DNA from: Bacteroidales bacterium UBA5515
GTDB taxonomy: Bacteria > Bacteroidota > Bacteroidia > Bacteroidales > P3
DNA length: 48,881 nt
Direction: 5' to 3'
Assembly: GCA_002423895.1 (NCBI GenBank)
Contig: DIOL01000010.1
Coordinates: 19,599 to 68,479 of the forward strand
The position numbers and the translations under genes are program-made. The notes under the pieces were generated by a model, which was not told the DNA's origin, searched no databases, and was given only the letters and a program-made list of their open reading frames with translations. Shown one piece after another: positions 41,026 to 48,881 of the stretch; positions within the stretch are counted from its first letter, which is position 1, and each line of letters opens with the position of its first letter.

Positions 41026-43959
41026 CTAATAGCAAATTGAATGGAAATCACAATATTCACAATCATTTTTATTCTGATTGTATGTAGAATTATTATCCAA
41101 TAAAAGAATATCCTTTAAACAAGAAATTAAATTATCTTCAAAGTATTGGTATATTTCATCAAAATCATCAATAAGTCTTCTACCTTTATCATCATTTAAA
41201 AGATAAATATCACTAATTTGATTTTCTATCGTTGATGTTTTTATATAAAGAATTTCAGGTTTAATTTTATAAGAATTTATTTTAGGAATTAGCTCTTGCA
41301 ATTTTTGGTTATTAGTAATTAACCATGAATAGAAAAAAGCTTGAAAGAAATAGTCATTTCGTTTTTTAGTCTCATCATCATTAAAGAAAATTTGATCCAA
41401 ACGTACTTCTTTCTTTGCATAGTTATTAGTTTTATAATCCAGAACTCTAACAATGGCATCACCATCTGCATTAAACTTTAAATCAATTCTATCAATATAT
41501 CCTCCAAGTTTAATTTCCTTTCCATCAATTTCCAATGTTTTATCAAAACCTTCCTCCATTGCAATAATATTAAATGGAGCATAATTCTTATCAATCTCAA
41601 TTAGTTTGCGAAGATATTTTATTAGAATTTCTTTTTTTATATTCTGAATTTGGTTGTATTCAATCTTTGGGGTTTTTCTTTGTTTAATCTTCAGATATTC
41701 TATCTCAAAGTTTTCATCAACAATCCTTTTAATATTCTTAGAATGAAGTTCAATATCCTTTTTTGTTATTTCTCTTGTATTGGTTTTCTCTATTATTTCA
41801 TTATAGAACTGTTTTGCACAATCATGAAATATTGTTCCGAAAACATTATCCTGCATTTCTTCATCAAACTCTTGAGATAATGTTAAACCAATAATTTGTT
41901 TGAAGAAGAATTTGAGTTGACAATTCAAATAGTCATTAATATAGGTTGGTGAAAGAAATTTTGTTTCGGATTTCTTTAATATTTTATCTATATGCTGTTG
42001 TTCTCTATTAAAAGAAAGTACTTTTTCTTTTGGAGAATTAATACCACAAGAAATAGAATTATATTTAAACTCTTTATTGGTTTCTATTCTTAATTGCTGA
42101 ATAAAACGGGACATTTCTTTTGGCTTTGTGTCGCTTGATGTTGCATTATAGAGAAAATGAATTGACTCACTATGTTGCAAAAGTCTGTAGAAATAGTAAG
42201 CAAATACTGCTATTTTCCTTTCAATTGTTGTTAAGTTATATGCTTTCCTTATTGTAAAAGGGATAAATGAAGAATCAATACTAATATTTGGTAGTGAATC
42301 ATCATTTGCAGACAGGAAAAGAATATGCTTAAAGTCCAAGCTTCTGCTTTCCAAAAGTCCCATTATTTGAATACCATTAATTGGATCTCCTTCAAAAGGA
42401 ACAATTATACTATTCAGTGCACTGCGAATTGTATTATATAGTAGGCTACCTTTCAAATCAATCTTTTCTTCCTTAAATAAGTCTTCAAGATTATTCAATA
42501 CATTAGAAAATCTATACAAAGACTCAGCCAAAACTTCTTCAACTGCTTGATGAGAACTTGCAATTTCTTCATTAATATTCTTATCAGCAACAATTTTTAC
42601 AATATCCTTTAAAGCTATAATCAGTTCTAAAGGTTTTGATTTTAAATTAAGAAGTGAAGAAATATCATTAAAAGAATTTATTTCACTTTCACTTAAATAA
42701 ATTGCATTATTATTGATTAATTCTTTTGTAGCATTGGAATACTCTCCTTTAAAATAGTTATGTTCAACAAAAGGAAGGAGGTTTTTAAGTTTTGGAGATG
42801 AATTTTTTGATAAAGAATTTTGATAGTTTAAATAGCTATCAATTAAAGTAAACAAAGACGTTAACTGGAATTTATATCCCATTGTTATGTTCACTTTAGT
42901 TGTTTCATTTCCAATTTTTGGAGGTAAAGCATTTAAAACAGAAGGGAGTAAATCTTCATTACACAGTAAAATTGCAATATCTTTTTGTTCTAAATCCTTA
43001 TTTTCAAAACTTAGCTTTTCTAACCATTGACTAATATATCCAGTTTGTGAGTTTTCGTTTGGACAAGAAATAATCTCTAAAGATAAATTGTTGGTAAGAA
43101 TGTTATTTGTATTTATTTCAAAATCATTTGGCATTGGAAAGTTTTTAATATTTTCTCTTAAAAACAATCCTGCTTCTTGCTTTTGATTATTTACATAGTA
43201 ATTATCATAATCCCAATAGAAACGAGTTTCATAAGTGTTTCTTAACCATGAAAAGATTTCTTTTTCAACATTATTCAACACATTGAAACCAACAACACAA
43301 TAAACACTATCCTCTTTTTGCTCTAACTCACTTAACTTTTCAACCAAATCCCTGTAAAGCATTCCCGAATAACCAATGCCATGTTCTCTTAATTTAGTTT
43401 TATAAAGAGTATAAATTTCGAATAAACAATTCCATACATTTATAAACCTCTCTTTAATTTCAGAAGAAGTTTCGAAGCCAAAAGAAGAATTAAAGAACTC
43501 CTTTAGAAGGTTCTTTTGTTCCGAAGAAAGAAAATCAAAACTATTCTCAATTTCTTTATAATCTTCAATATTCTTAAAGACATTCTCTGCATTAGCCAAA
43601 TTCTTGTCAATATCATCAAAATCTTTCAAAAGCATAATACCCCAATAGTAAAACTCCTCAAAGGTTTCCTTAACCATTGAAGATTTATCTTTATAAAAAA
43701 CTTCTGAATAAACTTCATATAGATAATAAGACAATACTATCTCTTGAGCTTCAACTAATGGAGAATACTTACTTACAAAATCATTAATGGTGTAATATTG
43801 AGGAGAAAAAAAAGGTTTCTGCATGTAGTTATACAATGCTTCATTGAAGAAAACCTTTGCTCTTTGGTTGGTGAAAATTATATTTAGGTTTGTGAAATCA
43901 CCCTTATATTTTTCAGCCAAATTAATAGCAACTTGAGACAGAAAAGCATCTTTAATCAT
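41026..43959 (-). CDS. addB: AddB-like recombination nuclease subunit
   Basis: 977-aa PD-(D/E)XK nuclease family protein, partner of the AddA helicase in processing of double-strand ends. No Walker A at the N-terminus (NIIFTNQRAKVFFNEALYNY), which is usual for the Bacteroidota form. Inactive helicase-like core, then the nuclease: GGYIDRIDLKF (about 826) and VLDYKTNN (about 841). Four Fe-S cysteines: one in YLNCQLKFFF (about 679) and three at the end in CEYCDFHSIC (about 965-974). It starts one base after the stop of the T9SS type-B gene, so expression is probably coupled; addA lies further upstream. Confidence 0.9.
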   Translation of the reverse strand: MIKDAFLSQVAINLAEKYKGDFTNLNIIFTNQRAKVFFNEALYNYMQKPFFSPQYYTINDFVSKYSPLVEAQEIVLSYYLYEVYSEVFYKDKSSMVKETFEEFYYWGIMLLKDFDDIDKNLANAENVFKNIEDYKEIENSFDFLSSEQKNLLKEFFNSSFGFETSSEIKERFINVWNCLFEIYTLYKTKLREHGIGYSGMLYRDLVEKLSELEQKEDSVYCVVGFNVLNNVEKEIFSWLRNTYETRFYWDYDNYYVNNQKQEAGLFLRENIKNFPMPNDFEINTNNILTNNLSLEIISCPNENSQTGYISQWLEKLSFENKDLEQKDIAILLCNEDLLPSVLNALPPKIGNETTKVNITMGYKFQLTSLFTLIDSYLNYQNSLSKNSSPKLKNLLPFVEHNYFKGEYSNATKELINNNAIYLSESEINSFNDISSLLNLKSKPLELIIALKDIVKIVADKNINEEIASSHQAVEEVLAESLYRFSNVLNNLEDLFKEEKIDLKGSLLYNTIRSALNSIIVPFEGDPINGIQIMGLLESRSLDFKHILFLSANDDSLPNISIDSSFIPFTIRKAYNLTTIERKIAVFAYYFYRLLQHSESIHFLYNATSSDTKPKEMSRFIQQLRIETNKEFKYNSISCGINSPKEKVLSFNREQQHIDKILKKSETKFLSPTYINDYLNCQLKFFFKQIIGLTLSQEFDEEMQDNVFGTIFHDCAKQFYNEIIEKTNTREITKKDIELHSKNIKRIVDENFEIEYLKIKQRKTPKIEYNQIQNIKKEILIKYLRKLIEIDKNYAPFNIIAMEEGFDKTLEIDGKEIKLGGYIDRIDLKFNADGDAIVRVLDYKTNNYAKKEVRLDQIFFNDDETKKRNDYFFQAFFYSWLITNNQKLQELIPKINSYKIKPEILYIKTSTIENQISDIYLLNDDKGRRLIDDFDEIYQYFEDNLISCLKDILLLDNNSTYNQNKNDCEYCDFHSICY

Positions 43960-45114
43960 TTATCTCATTACTTCAATTGAGCCGTTAAACTCTAAAACCT
44001 TATCATGGCGTTTTCCATAGAAACGATAGAAATAAGTACCATCTGTAGAACCAGTTGCCTTAGGGTCCCATAAGTCAGACTTTTCTTTTATATTCTTAAC
44101 ATTATAAATAATCTTCCCATGACGATTATATATAATTAATTCATTTTCTGGAAAAGCTTTTTGTTCAATCAAATTGTGAATATCAAAAATATCGTTTACA
44201 CCATCTCCATTCGGAGTTACCACATTAGGGAACAAAACATTATCAACCTGCAAATCCAAGTAAATTATACTGTCACAGCCTAAATAAGTTTGAAGTTTTT
44301 GTTCATAAACTCCAGTTTCTCTTTCATTAAACCCGAACTTATTATATACATTTCCCTTATAAATATTAGCTTTAATTGTATCGGAGAAAGTTGGATTAAC
44401 ATGCAAATACAAAACTAAAATACTGTCACACCCAAACTGAGTATTGAGATTTTGAATATAAGTTCCGGAAGAATCAGCATTAAAGCCATATTCGTAAATA
44501 TCACCATTGCATATTGTATCATAAATTGTATCATAATAAGGCTCATGAACCAACAAAGATAAATTCACAATACTATCACATCCATATTCACTTAAGAAAG
44601 AATGAGTATAAAACCCTTGATCTATTTCATTAAAGCCAAACTGATTATATATTTCCCCTTTACATATCTCTGCAAAGATTGTATCATTATATTTCTCCCC
44701 TACAACCAAGTTAAGATTAACAATACTGTCACATCCCATAATGGTTTGCAAACTTTGAGTATAAAAGCCCGTTTCCCTCTCATTAAATCCATAATTGCTA
44801 TAAATCTCTCCATTGCAAATTGTATCAAAAATAGTATAATTATAAGCTGAATCAAAAGTAAAATGAATAGTAAAGGAAGTATCTACATGTTCATCAGGTA
44901 AAATGTAACACAAAAGAGTAGTTAGATATCCATTTACAGCATAAAGACGTACAGAATCAATATTTACTTCAATAAAATGACTATCATAGTAAATTTCATT
45001 TGAGCACATTCTCACATAAGAAGTATCAAAAACAGTAATATCTTGAGAATATGCTTTGGGAGACAAAATCAATGTCAAAAAAACTATTAAAAAACTAAGG
45101 TAAAATCTCATCAA
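43960..45114 (-). CDS. T9SS type-B cargo with four internal repeats
   Basis: 384 aa with signal peptide (MMRFYLSFLIVFLTLILSPKAYSQ). Residues about 85-290 are four repeats of about 50 aa, each with the pattern IC.G.IY...GFNE...G.Y...L....GCDSI..L.L.V, so each has one or two conserved Cys. The fourth has IYKGNVYN instead of IC.G. The last 90 residues are a type-B sorting domain (gliding-motility-associated C-terminal domain): FPNVVTPNGDGVNDIFDI, NELIIYNRHGKIIYN, LWDPKATGSTDGTYFYRF. Surface-exposed protein. It stands between addA and addB with no spacer on the addB side. Confidence 0.9.
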   Translation of the reverse strand: MMRFYLSFLIVFLTLILSPKAYSQDITVFDTSYVRMCSNEIYYDSHFIEVNIDSVRLYAVNGYLTTLLCYILPDEHVDTSFTIHFTFDSAYNYTIFDTICNGEIYSNYGFNERETGFYTQSLQTIMGCDSIVNLNLVVGEKYNDTIFAEICKGEIYNQFGFNEIDQGFYTHSFLSEYGCDSIVNLSLLVHEPYYDTIYDTICNGDIYEYGFNADSSGTYIQNLNTQFGCDSILVLYLHVNPTFSDTIKANIYKGNVYNKFGFNERETGVYEQKLQTYLGCDSIIYLDLQVDNVLFPNVVTPNGDGVNDIFDIHNLIEQKAFPENELIIYNRHGKIIYNVKNIKEKSDLWDPKATGSTDGTYFYRFYGKRHDKVLEFNGSIEVMR

Positions 45115-45219
45115 CTTTTCTAAAAAAATTCTAAGTACAAAATTACAATATTTATTTTACTTCAACTATCTCGAGAAAAAATTCTTGTAAACAAATAATT
45201 AACGATTTTCAAATTAGCT

Positions 45220-48200
45220 TTATTTTACCTCAACAATTTCAGATGATATTTGTGTTTCGGTGAAGTCTACAAACCATAGGTAGGATTGAATTTTACTAAA
45301 GCCAATTTGTTTTATTAATTGCTCGTAGTTTTTTATTTGAGATGAATATTCATTTATATTCTTCTTTGTTTTGGCAAATTTATAATCAACTAATATTATC
45401 TCATTGTCTTTTGTTATCATAAGTCTATCGGGACGTTTGGTTGTAATTTGTCCTTCTTCTTTTACAATAATATCTATTTCATTTAAAATCTTATATCCTG
45501 GAGAAAACCAAACGGAGGCTTGTTCTGTGGAAAGCATTTGTTCAACAATGCTTTTATAATAGTCTTTTTCTTTAAGACTTATTTCTCCTTTTTGAACTGA
45601 GGTATCAATGGTTTTTTCTATATCTTGTTTTGTATTTATTTTTGAAAGCAGGTTATGAAGGATAATTCCTTTTTGGCGAGGAGAAGATTCTTCCTTTTCA
45701 TCATTTTTAAGTGCGCCAATAAACTCTTTGGCTTGTCTGGTTTGAGAGTATTTTATTTGAGAGTCAAGAAAGCTCGATTGAAGTGGTATTGAGTTTGGAG
45801 TTATTTTGAAGATATTTGTTTGTTGAGTTGTTGAGTTGTTGAGTTGTTGAGTTGTTGAGGGTCGATTTTCTAATTCTTCATTTATTTGTTTATCTGATTC
45901 AAGGTAATAGGCATATTGAGTATCTCCTTCAGGATTTGTTTCTTGTTGTAGTTGCTTTTTAAGCGCAATATAGAGATATTTTGAAATATTATCAATGTGT
46001 TTTAAGTCAATTCCGTCTTTGTTTTCTGAAAGTTGTCCAATAATTGAAAGGGAATGTTTTGGTCGAGTTAAAGCTACATAAAGAAGGTTAAGATTATCTA
46101 CAAATTGTTGTAGTTGCTCATCAAGATATTCTTGATGATAAAAAGAATTGTTTAAAGAGCTTTTCTTAGATAAAAGAGTTGGAATACTTGAATCTAATCT
46201 ATTTTCTTTTAACCATAATTCTGCTTCAGAACTAAATTTCCAATTGGCATAAGGGATAATAACTACAGGAAATTCCAATCCTTTGGATTTGTGAATTGAC
46301 AATAGTCTTATTCCTTCGTAATCATCGTTTATTATAATCTTTTTTGTTTGTAAATCTTCCTCCCAATAGGTTAGAAATGCAGTAAGGTTGGATGAGTTGT
46401 TTTTAGTGTATTCTTGAACCTGATCTAAAAAAGAAGTTATAAATGATAATTCATTTGCATCTTTATCTAATTGCAATTGCTTAATTACATATACAGATAA
46501 ATCAAAAAGCGGTTTTCTTAAGATTTCTTTTTTTGCTATCCATTCTAATTCTTGAGGGATTTTTTGTGATTCATCTATACTTTGAAGAGGTTTATCATCC
46601 TTGTATATATATCTTTTCAGATTAAATAGTGATACAGTATTTTCTTTATTGTTTATATATTTCAAAGCATCAATTATTAGTCTAATGCTTTGTGAATACA
46701 TATAACTGAATGCCATATCTGAAACAATATTATAGTTTTGCGATGAAAGATATTCTGCCACAATGCTTACTTGATCATTTGTTCTTAAAAGAATAGCAAT
46801 ATCTTTTGGAGAGTATCCTTTTCCTAAATGATAATCTATCTCTTGTTTCAAAGTATCTAATATTCTTTCTTCAAAACTGCCCTTCTTCCCTACCAACAGT
46901 TGCATTCTTATGCTCCCTGATTGAGGTGAATTTGGTTTTGTTTCTTGGGTTGCATCTGAAAAGACTCCTTTAATTTGATTTATTCTTTCTTTATCAAGCT
47001 CTTCTATATTATCGCATAAAAGGTTTAAGCCTTGAGAAAACAGATTATTATTAAACTCAACAATGTTTTTATCAGTTCTGTAATTTGTTTTTAAAGTTTC
47101 AATATTAGGAATTCTTGGATTAGAGGATGATTCCTCATAGGTTATTCCTTTATCAATATTGTTTAATATTCTCCAGTCTCCATTTCTCCAACGATAAATT
47201 GATTGCTTAACATCTCCAACAATAACATTTCTTTGATTGTTGTCCAAACTTTCTAAAACCAAAGGAGAAAGTGTTTTCCAGTTCAAAAGTGATGTATCTT
47301 GAAACTCATCAATCATTATATACTTAATCTTTGAGCCTATCTTTTCATAAATAAAAGATATATCTGAATTATTATCCAAACGAATTATGTCAGATAACAA
47401 TTTAGAAGTGTTGGATAATAAGAACTTATTCTCTTCCTTTAAAATATCATCCCTGTGATTAGCAATATTTTTCAATAGACCAATATTATCAATAAAAGGA
47501 AGAACTGCTTGCCATGTTCTTAACTCTTGACTACATTTATCATAATATTCAAAATACTCATTAAGAAGAGGAATTAGAGTTTCATTAACTAAATCAGCCT
47601 TATTTAAACGATTATTTGCATCACTAAACCATCCATCTATTCCGTCAATTGCTTTTTGGTAATAAGTTTTATCTCTAAAATCAAAATTCTCCTTCCTTAT
47701 TCCCAGAAGACCATTAGCTATTCCTCTGCTTTTTTGAACAAAATCATCAACCTTTAGTCCATTATCATCAAAAATCTTTGCAAACCTGTCTCCATAAGCA
47801 GTTAAACTCTTCTTGATCTCCTCCAATCTTCTATTCCCTTTTTGTTTAAATTGACTTAAAACATCCTTATCCAAAGTTTTTATCTCCGATTCAAAACGCT
47901 TAAAAACCTCCTTATCCAAATTCCTGCTAAAATCAATCAACTCCTTCTCAACATTCACCTTCTTCCCTTCCTCAACTCTTTTATCAATAATTCCCATATA
48001 CCAATCATACAAAGCTTTATCCTTATCGGTAGAAGAAATCACCCTTTCAATTGTTTCTTTAATTATATCCGAATCATCAATTATCAAATTATAGTTAGAA
48101 CCAATTCCAAGCTCTTTTGCCATATTACGCATAACCTTTTGCAAGAAAGAATCTATGGTTTGAATATTGAAATTAGAATAATCGTGAAGAATATTTTCTA

Positions 48201-48486
48201 AAGCTCTTGAAGCATTTTCTTGAATAGATTTGGAATCCATTTTAGAATTCCTTTCACATAAAGCTTCAAAGAAATTTGTTTTTTGACCAATCTTTATTCC
48301 ATAAAGCTCTGTTAAAATCCTCAGTTTCATTTCAGCAGTTGCCTTATTGGTGAAAGTTACTGCAAGAATATTCCTGTAAGCATTAGTATCCTTAATTAGC
48401 AAACTAACATACTCCAAAACCAAATTAAAGGTTTTACCACTTCCAGCAGAAGCCTTATATACAACAAGATTAGCTATATCTGACAT
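45220..48486 (-). CDS. addA: AddA-like UvrD-family helicase-nuclease
   Basis: 1088 aa. Superfamily-1 helicase motifs: Walker A KASAGSGKTFN (about 9-19), VTFTNKATAEMKLRI (about 44), IMIDEFQDTSLLNWKTL (about 392), VGDVKQSIYRWRNGDW (about 427), LLSIHKSKGLEFPVVIIP (about 732) and LLYVALTRPKHSL (about 805). C-terminal PD-(D/E)XK nuclease: RPDRLMITKDNEIILVDYKFAK (about 1022-1043). Together with addB it forms the end-resection enzyme that replaces RecBCD. A Gln/Thr/Asn linker near residue 880-890 is encoded by a 9-bp tandem repeat. Confidence 0.93.
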   Translation of the reverse strand: MSDIANLVVYKASAGSGKTFNLVLEYVSLLIKDTNAYRNILAVTFTNKATAEMKLRILTELYGIKIGQKTNFFEALCERNSKMDSKSIQENASRALENILHDYSNFNIQTIDSFLQKVMRNMAKELGIGSNYNLIIDDSDIIKETIERVISSTDKDKALYDWYMGIIDKRVEEGKKVNVEKELIDFSRNLDKEVFKRFESEIKTLDKDVLSQFKQKGNRRLEEIKKSLTAYGDRFAKIFDDNGLKVDDFVQKSRGIANGLLGIRKENFDFRDKTYYQKAIDGIDGWFSDANNRLNKADLVNETLIPLLNEYFEYYDKCSQELRTWQAVLPFIDNIGLLKNIANHRDDILKEENKFLLSNTSKLLSDIIRLDNNSDISFIYEKIGSKIKYIMIDEFQDTSLLNWKTLSPLVLESLDNNQRNVIVGDVKQSIYRWRNGDWRILNNIDKGITYEESSSNPRIPNIETLKTNYRTDKNIVEFNNNLFSQGLNLLCDNIEELDKERINQIKGVFSDATQETKPNSPQSGSIRMQLLVGKKGSFEERILDTLKQEIDYHLGKGYSPKDIAILLRTNDQVSIVAEYLSSQNYNIVSDMAFSYMYSQSIRLIIDALKYINNKENTVSLFNLKRYIYKDDKPLQSIDESQKIPQELEWIAKKEILRKPLFDLSVYVIKQLQLDKDANELSFITSFLDQVQEYTKNNSSNLTAFLTYWEEDLQTKKIIINDDYEGIRLLSIHKSKGLEFPVVIIPYANWKFSSEAELWLKENRLDSSIPTLLSKKSSLNNSFYHQEYLDEQLQQFVDNLNLLYVALTRPKHSLSIIGQLSENKDGIDLKHIDNISKYLYIALKKQLQQETNPEGDTQYAYYLESDKQINEELENRPSTTQQLNNSTTQQTNIFKITPNSIPLQSSFLDSQIKYSQTRQAKEFIGALKNDEKEESSPRQKGIILHNLLSKINTKQDIEKTIDTSVQKGEISLKEKDYYKSIVEQMLSTEQASVWFSPGYKILNEIDIIVKEEGQITTKRPDRLMITKDNEIILVDYKFAKTKKNINEYSSQIKNYEQLIKQIGFSKIQSYLWFVDFTETQISSEIVEVK
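45820..45859 (-). repeat. 9-bp tandem repeat inside addA
   Basis: About 4.5 copies of ttgttgagt in frame (unit length a multiple of three), encoding the TQQLNNSTTQQ linker between helicase and nuclease parts. Copy-number change would lengthen or shorten the linker without frameshift. Confidence 0.75.
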
Positions 48487-48757
48487 AATAAATTCTTTAT
48501 CTAATGCAAAAATACAATATTTATCTTAGGTAAAAACTAAAAGCTAAGAAGTAAAAGCAAAGTGTTTTTAAATACAATTTAACTTTATCTTTTGGTTGAA
48601 ATATTTGGGAATATAATTAATGACAAATACTACATTATATTCAAAATAATTTTGTATATTTGCAAATGTAAACCGTTCATTAGGTTTATTTAGGACTATT
48701 TATCCTAAATTCAATTTCTGGAAAACAAACTCCAATCCCTAAAATTTATCAAAAAAA

Positions 48758-48820
48758 AAGATGCACATCTTTTATAGTGAAAGATGCGCATCTTTTGGTA
48801 TGAAAGATGTGCATCTTTGG
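48758..48820. repeat. Three 23-bp palindromic units (aaagatgcgcatcttt type)
   Basis: In the 395-bp gene-free end 48487-48881. Cores gatgcacatc (48760), gatgcgcatc (48783) and gatgtgcatc (48806) are exactly 23 bp apart. The middle one is a perfect palindrome with flanking aaa/ttt; the other two have one mismatched centre pair. An aagtcctt...aaggactt pair (48828-48865 region) follows, in the position of the trailer of the other arrays. 48487-48757 contains only an AT-rich upstream region with a -7-like box for addA (complement of 48507-48514). Confidence 0.8.
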
Positions 48821-48881
48821 GGTAAAAAGTCCTTGATTAATAAGTTTTATATAAGGACTTGACCCGTCCTGAATAAGGTTG

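Overview
The window is about 49 kb of AT-rich chromosomal DNA from a Bacteroidota bacterium, most likely of the order Bacteroidales. Supporting signs are the gliding lipoprotein GldH, C-terminal sorting domains of the type IX secretion system (T9SS; types A and B), many short SPII lipoproteins and outer-membrane barrels, the Bacteroidota -33/-7 promoter (TTTG ... TAnnTTTG), almost no Shine-Dalgarno sites, and AddAB-type recombination proteins. No rRNA, tRNA, CRISPR array or complete insertion sequence was seen. The species cannot be named from this sequence.

Layout. 1-3.1 kb: a phosphate-starvation locus on the minus strand (OprO/P-like porin, two tandem PstS proteins) with 11-bp-phased Pho-box-like repeats. 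3.1-4.0 kb: a small lipoprotein flanked by repeats that recur around a different lipoprotein at 10.7-11.4 kb. 4.0-4.5 kb: HU-like protein. 5.0-10.6 kb: a forward run of a degenerate ureohydrolase, an NtrC-like regulator without HTH, an M16 peptidase, a sugar MFS transporter and an alkyl-DNA methyltransferase. 11.3-12.4 kb: repeat-rich non-coding DNA. 12.4-14.2 kb: a Cys/Lys repeat protein, ECF sigma factor, single-pass membrane protein and CnrX/ZraP-like metal sensor, probably a metal-stress unit. 14-25 kb: outer-membrane proteins, a GT2/phosphoglycosyltransferase-like fusion, ornithine aminotransferase, a CDF metal exporter, a TPR protein, a DHOD-like protein and a four-helix-bundle protein. 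25.4-30.5 kb: holB-ricT-gldH-PBP1A operon. 30.6-32 kb: T9SS cargo and a lipoprotein. 32.7-37.9 kb: surE-lpxB-SpoIID-thioredoxin-desulfidase operon on the minus strand. 38-41 kb: GtrA and small secreted proteins. 41-48.5 kb: addA and addB separated by a T9SS type-B cargo gene.

The most unusual signal is non-coding. Seven intergenic spaces carry arrays of degenerate, often near-palindromic units with a period of 20-24 bp, mostly 21-23 (4.6, 11.75, 12.05, 20.6, 32.3, 39.5 and 48.76 kb). Each array has its own core sequence, but period and style are shared. The arrays at 20.6 and 32.3 kb also share a 56-bp leader (52/56 identical) and a 39-bp trailer (34/39), so they are one dispersed element family with a variable interior. 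A second non-coding signal is a pair of lipoprotein genes with unrelated coding sequences but homologous 5' and 3' flanks, which looks like cassette exchange. A third is a pair of two-hairpin elements at 11.55 and 11.85 kb whose stems differ but remain paired.
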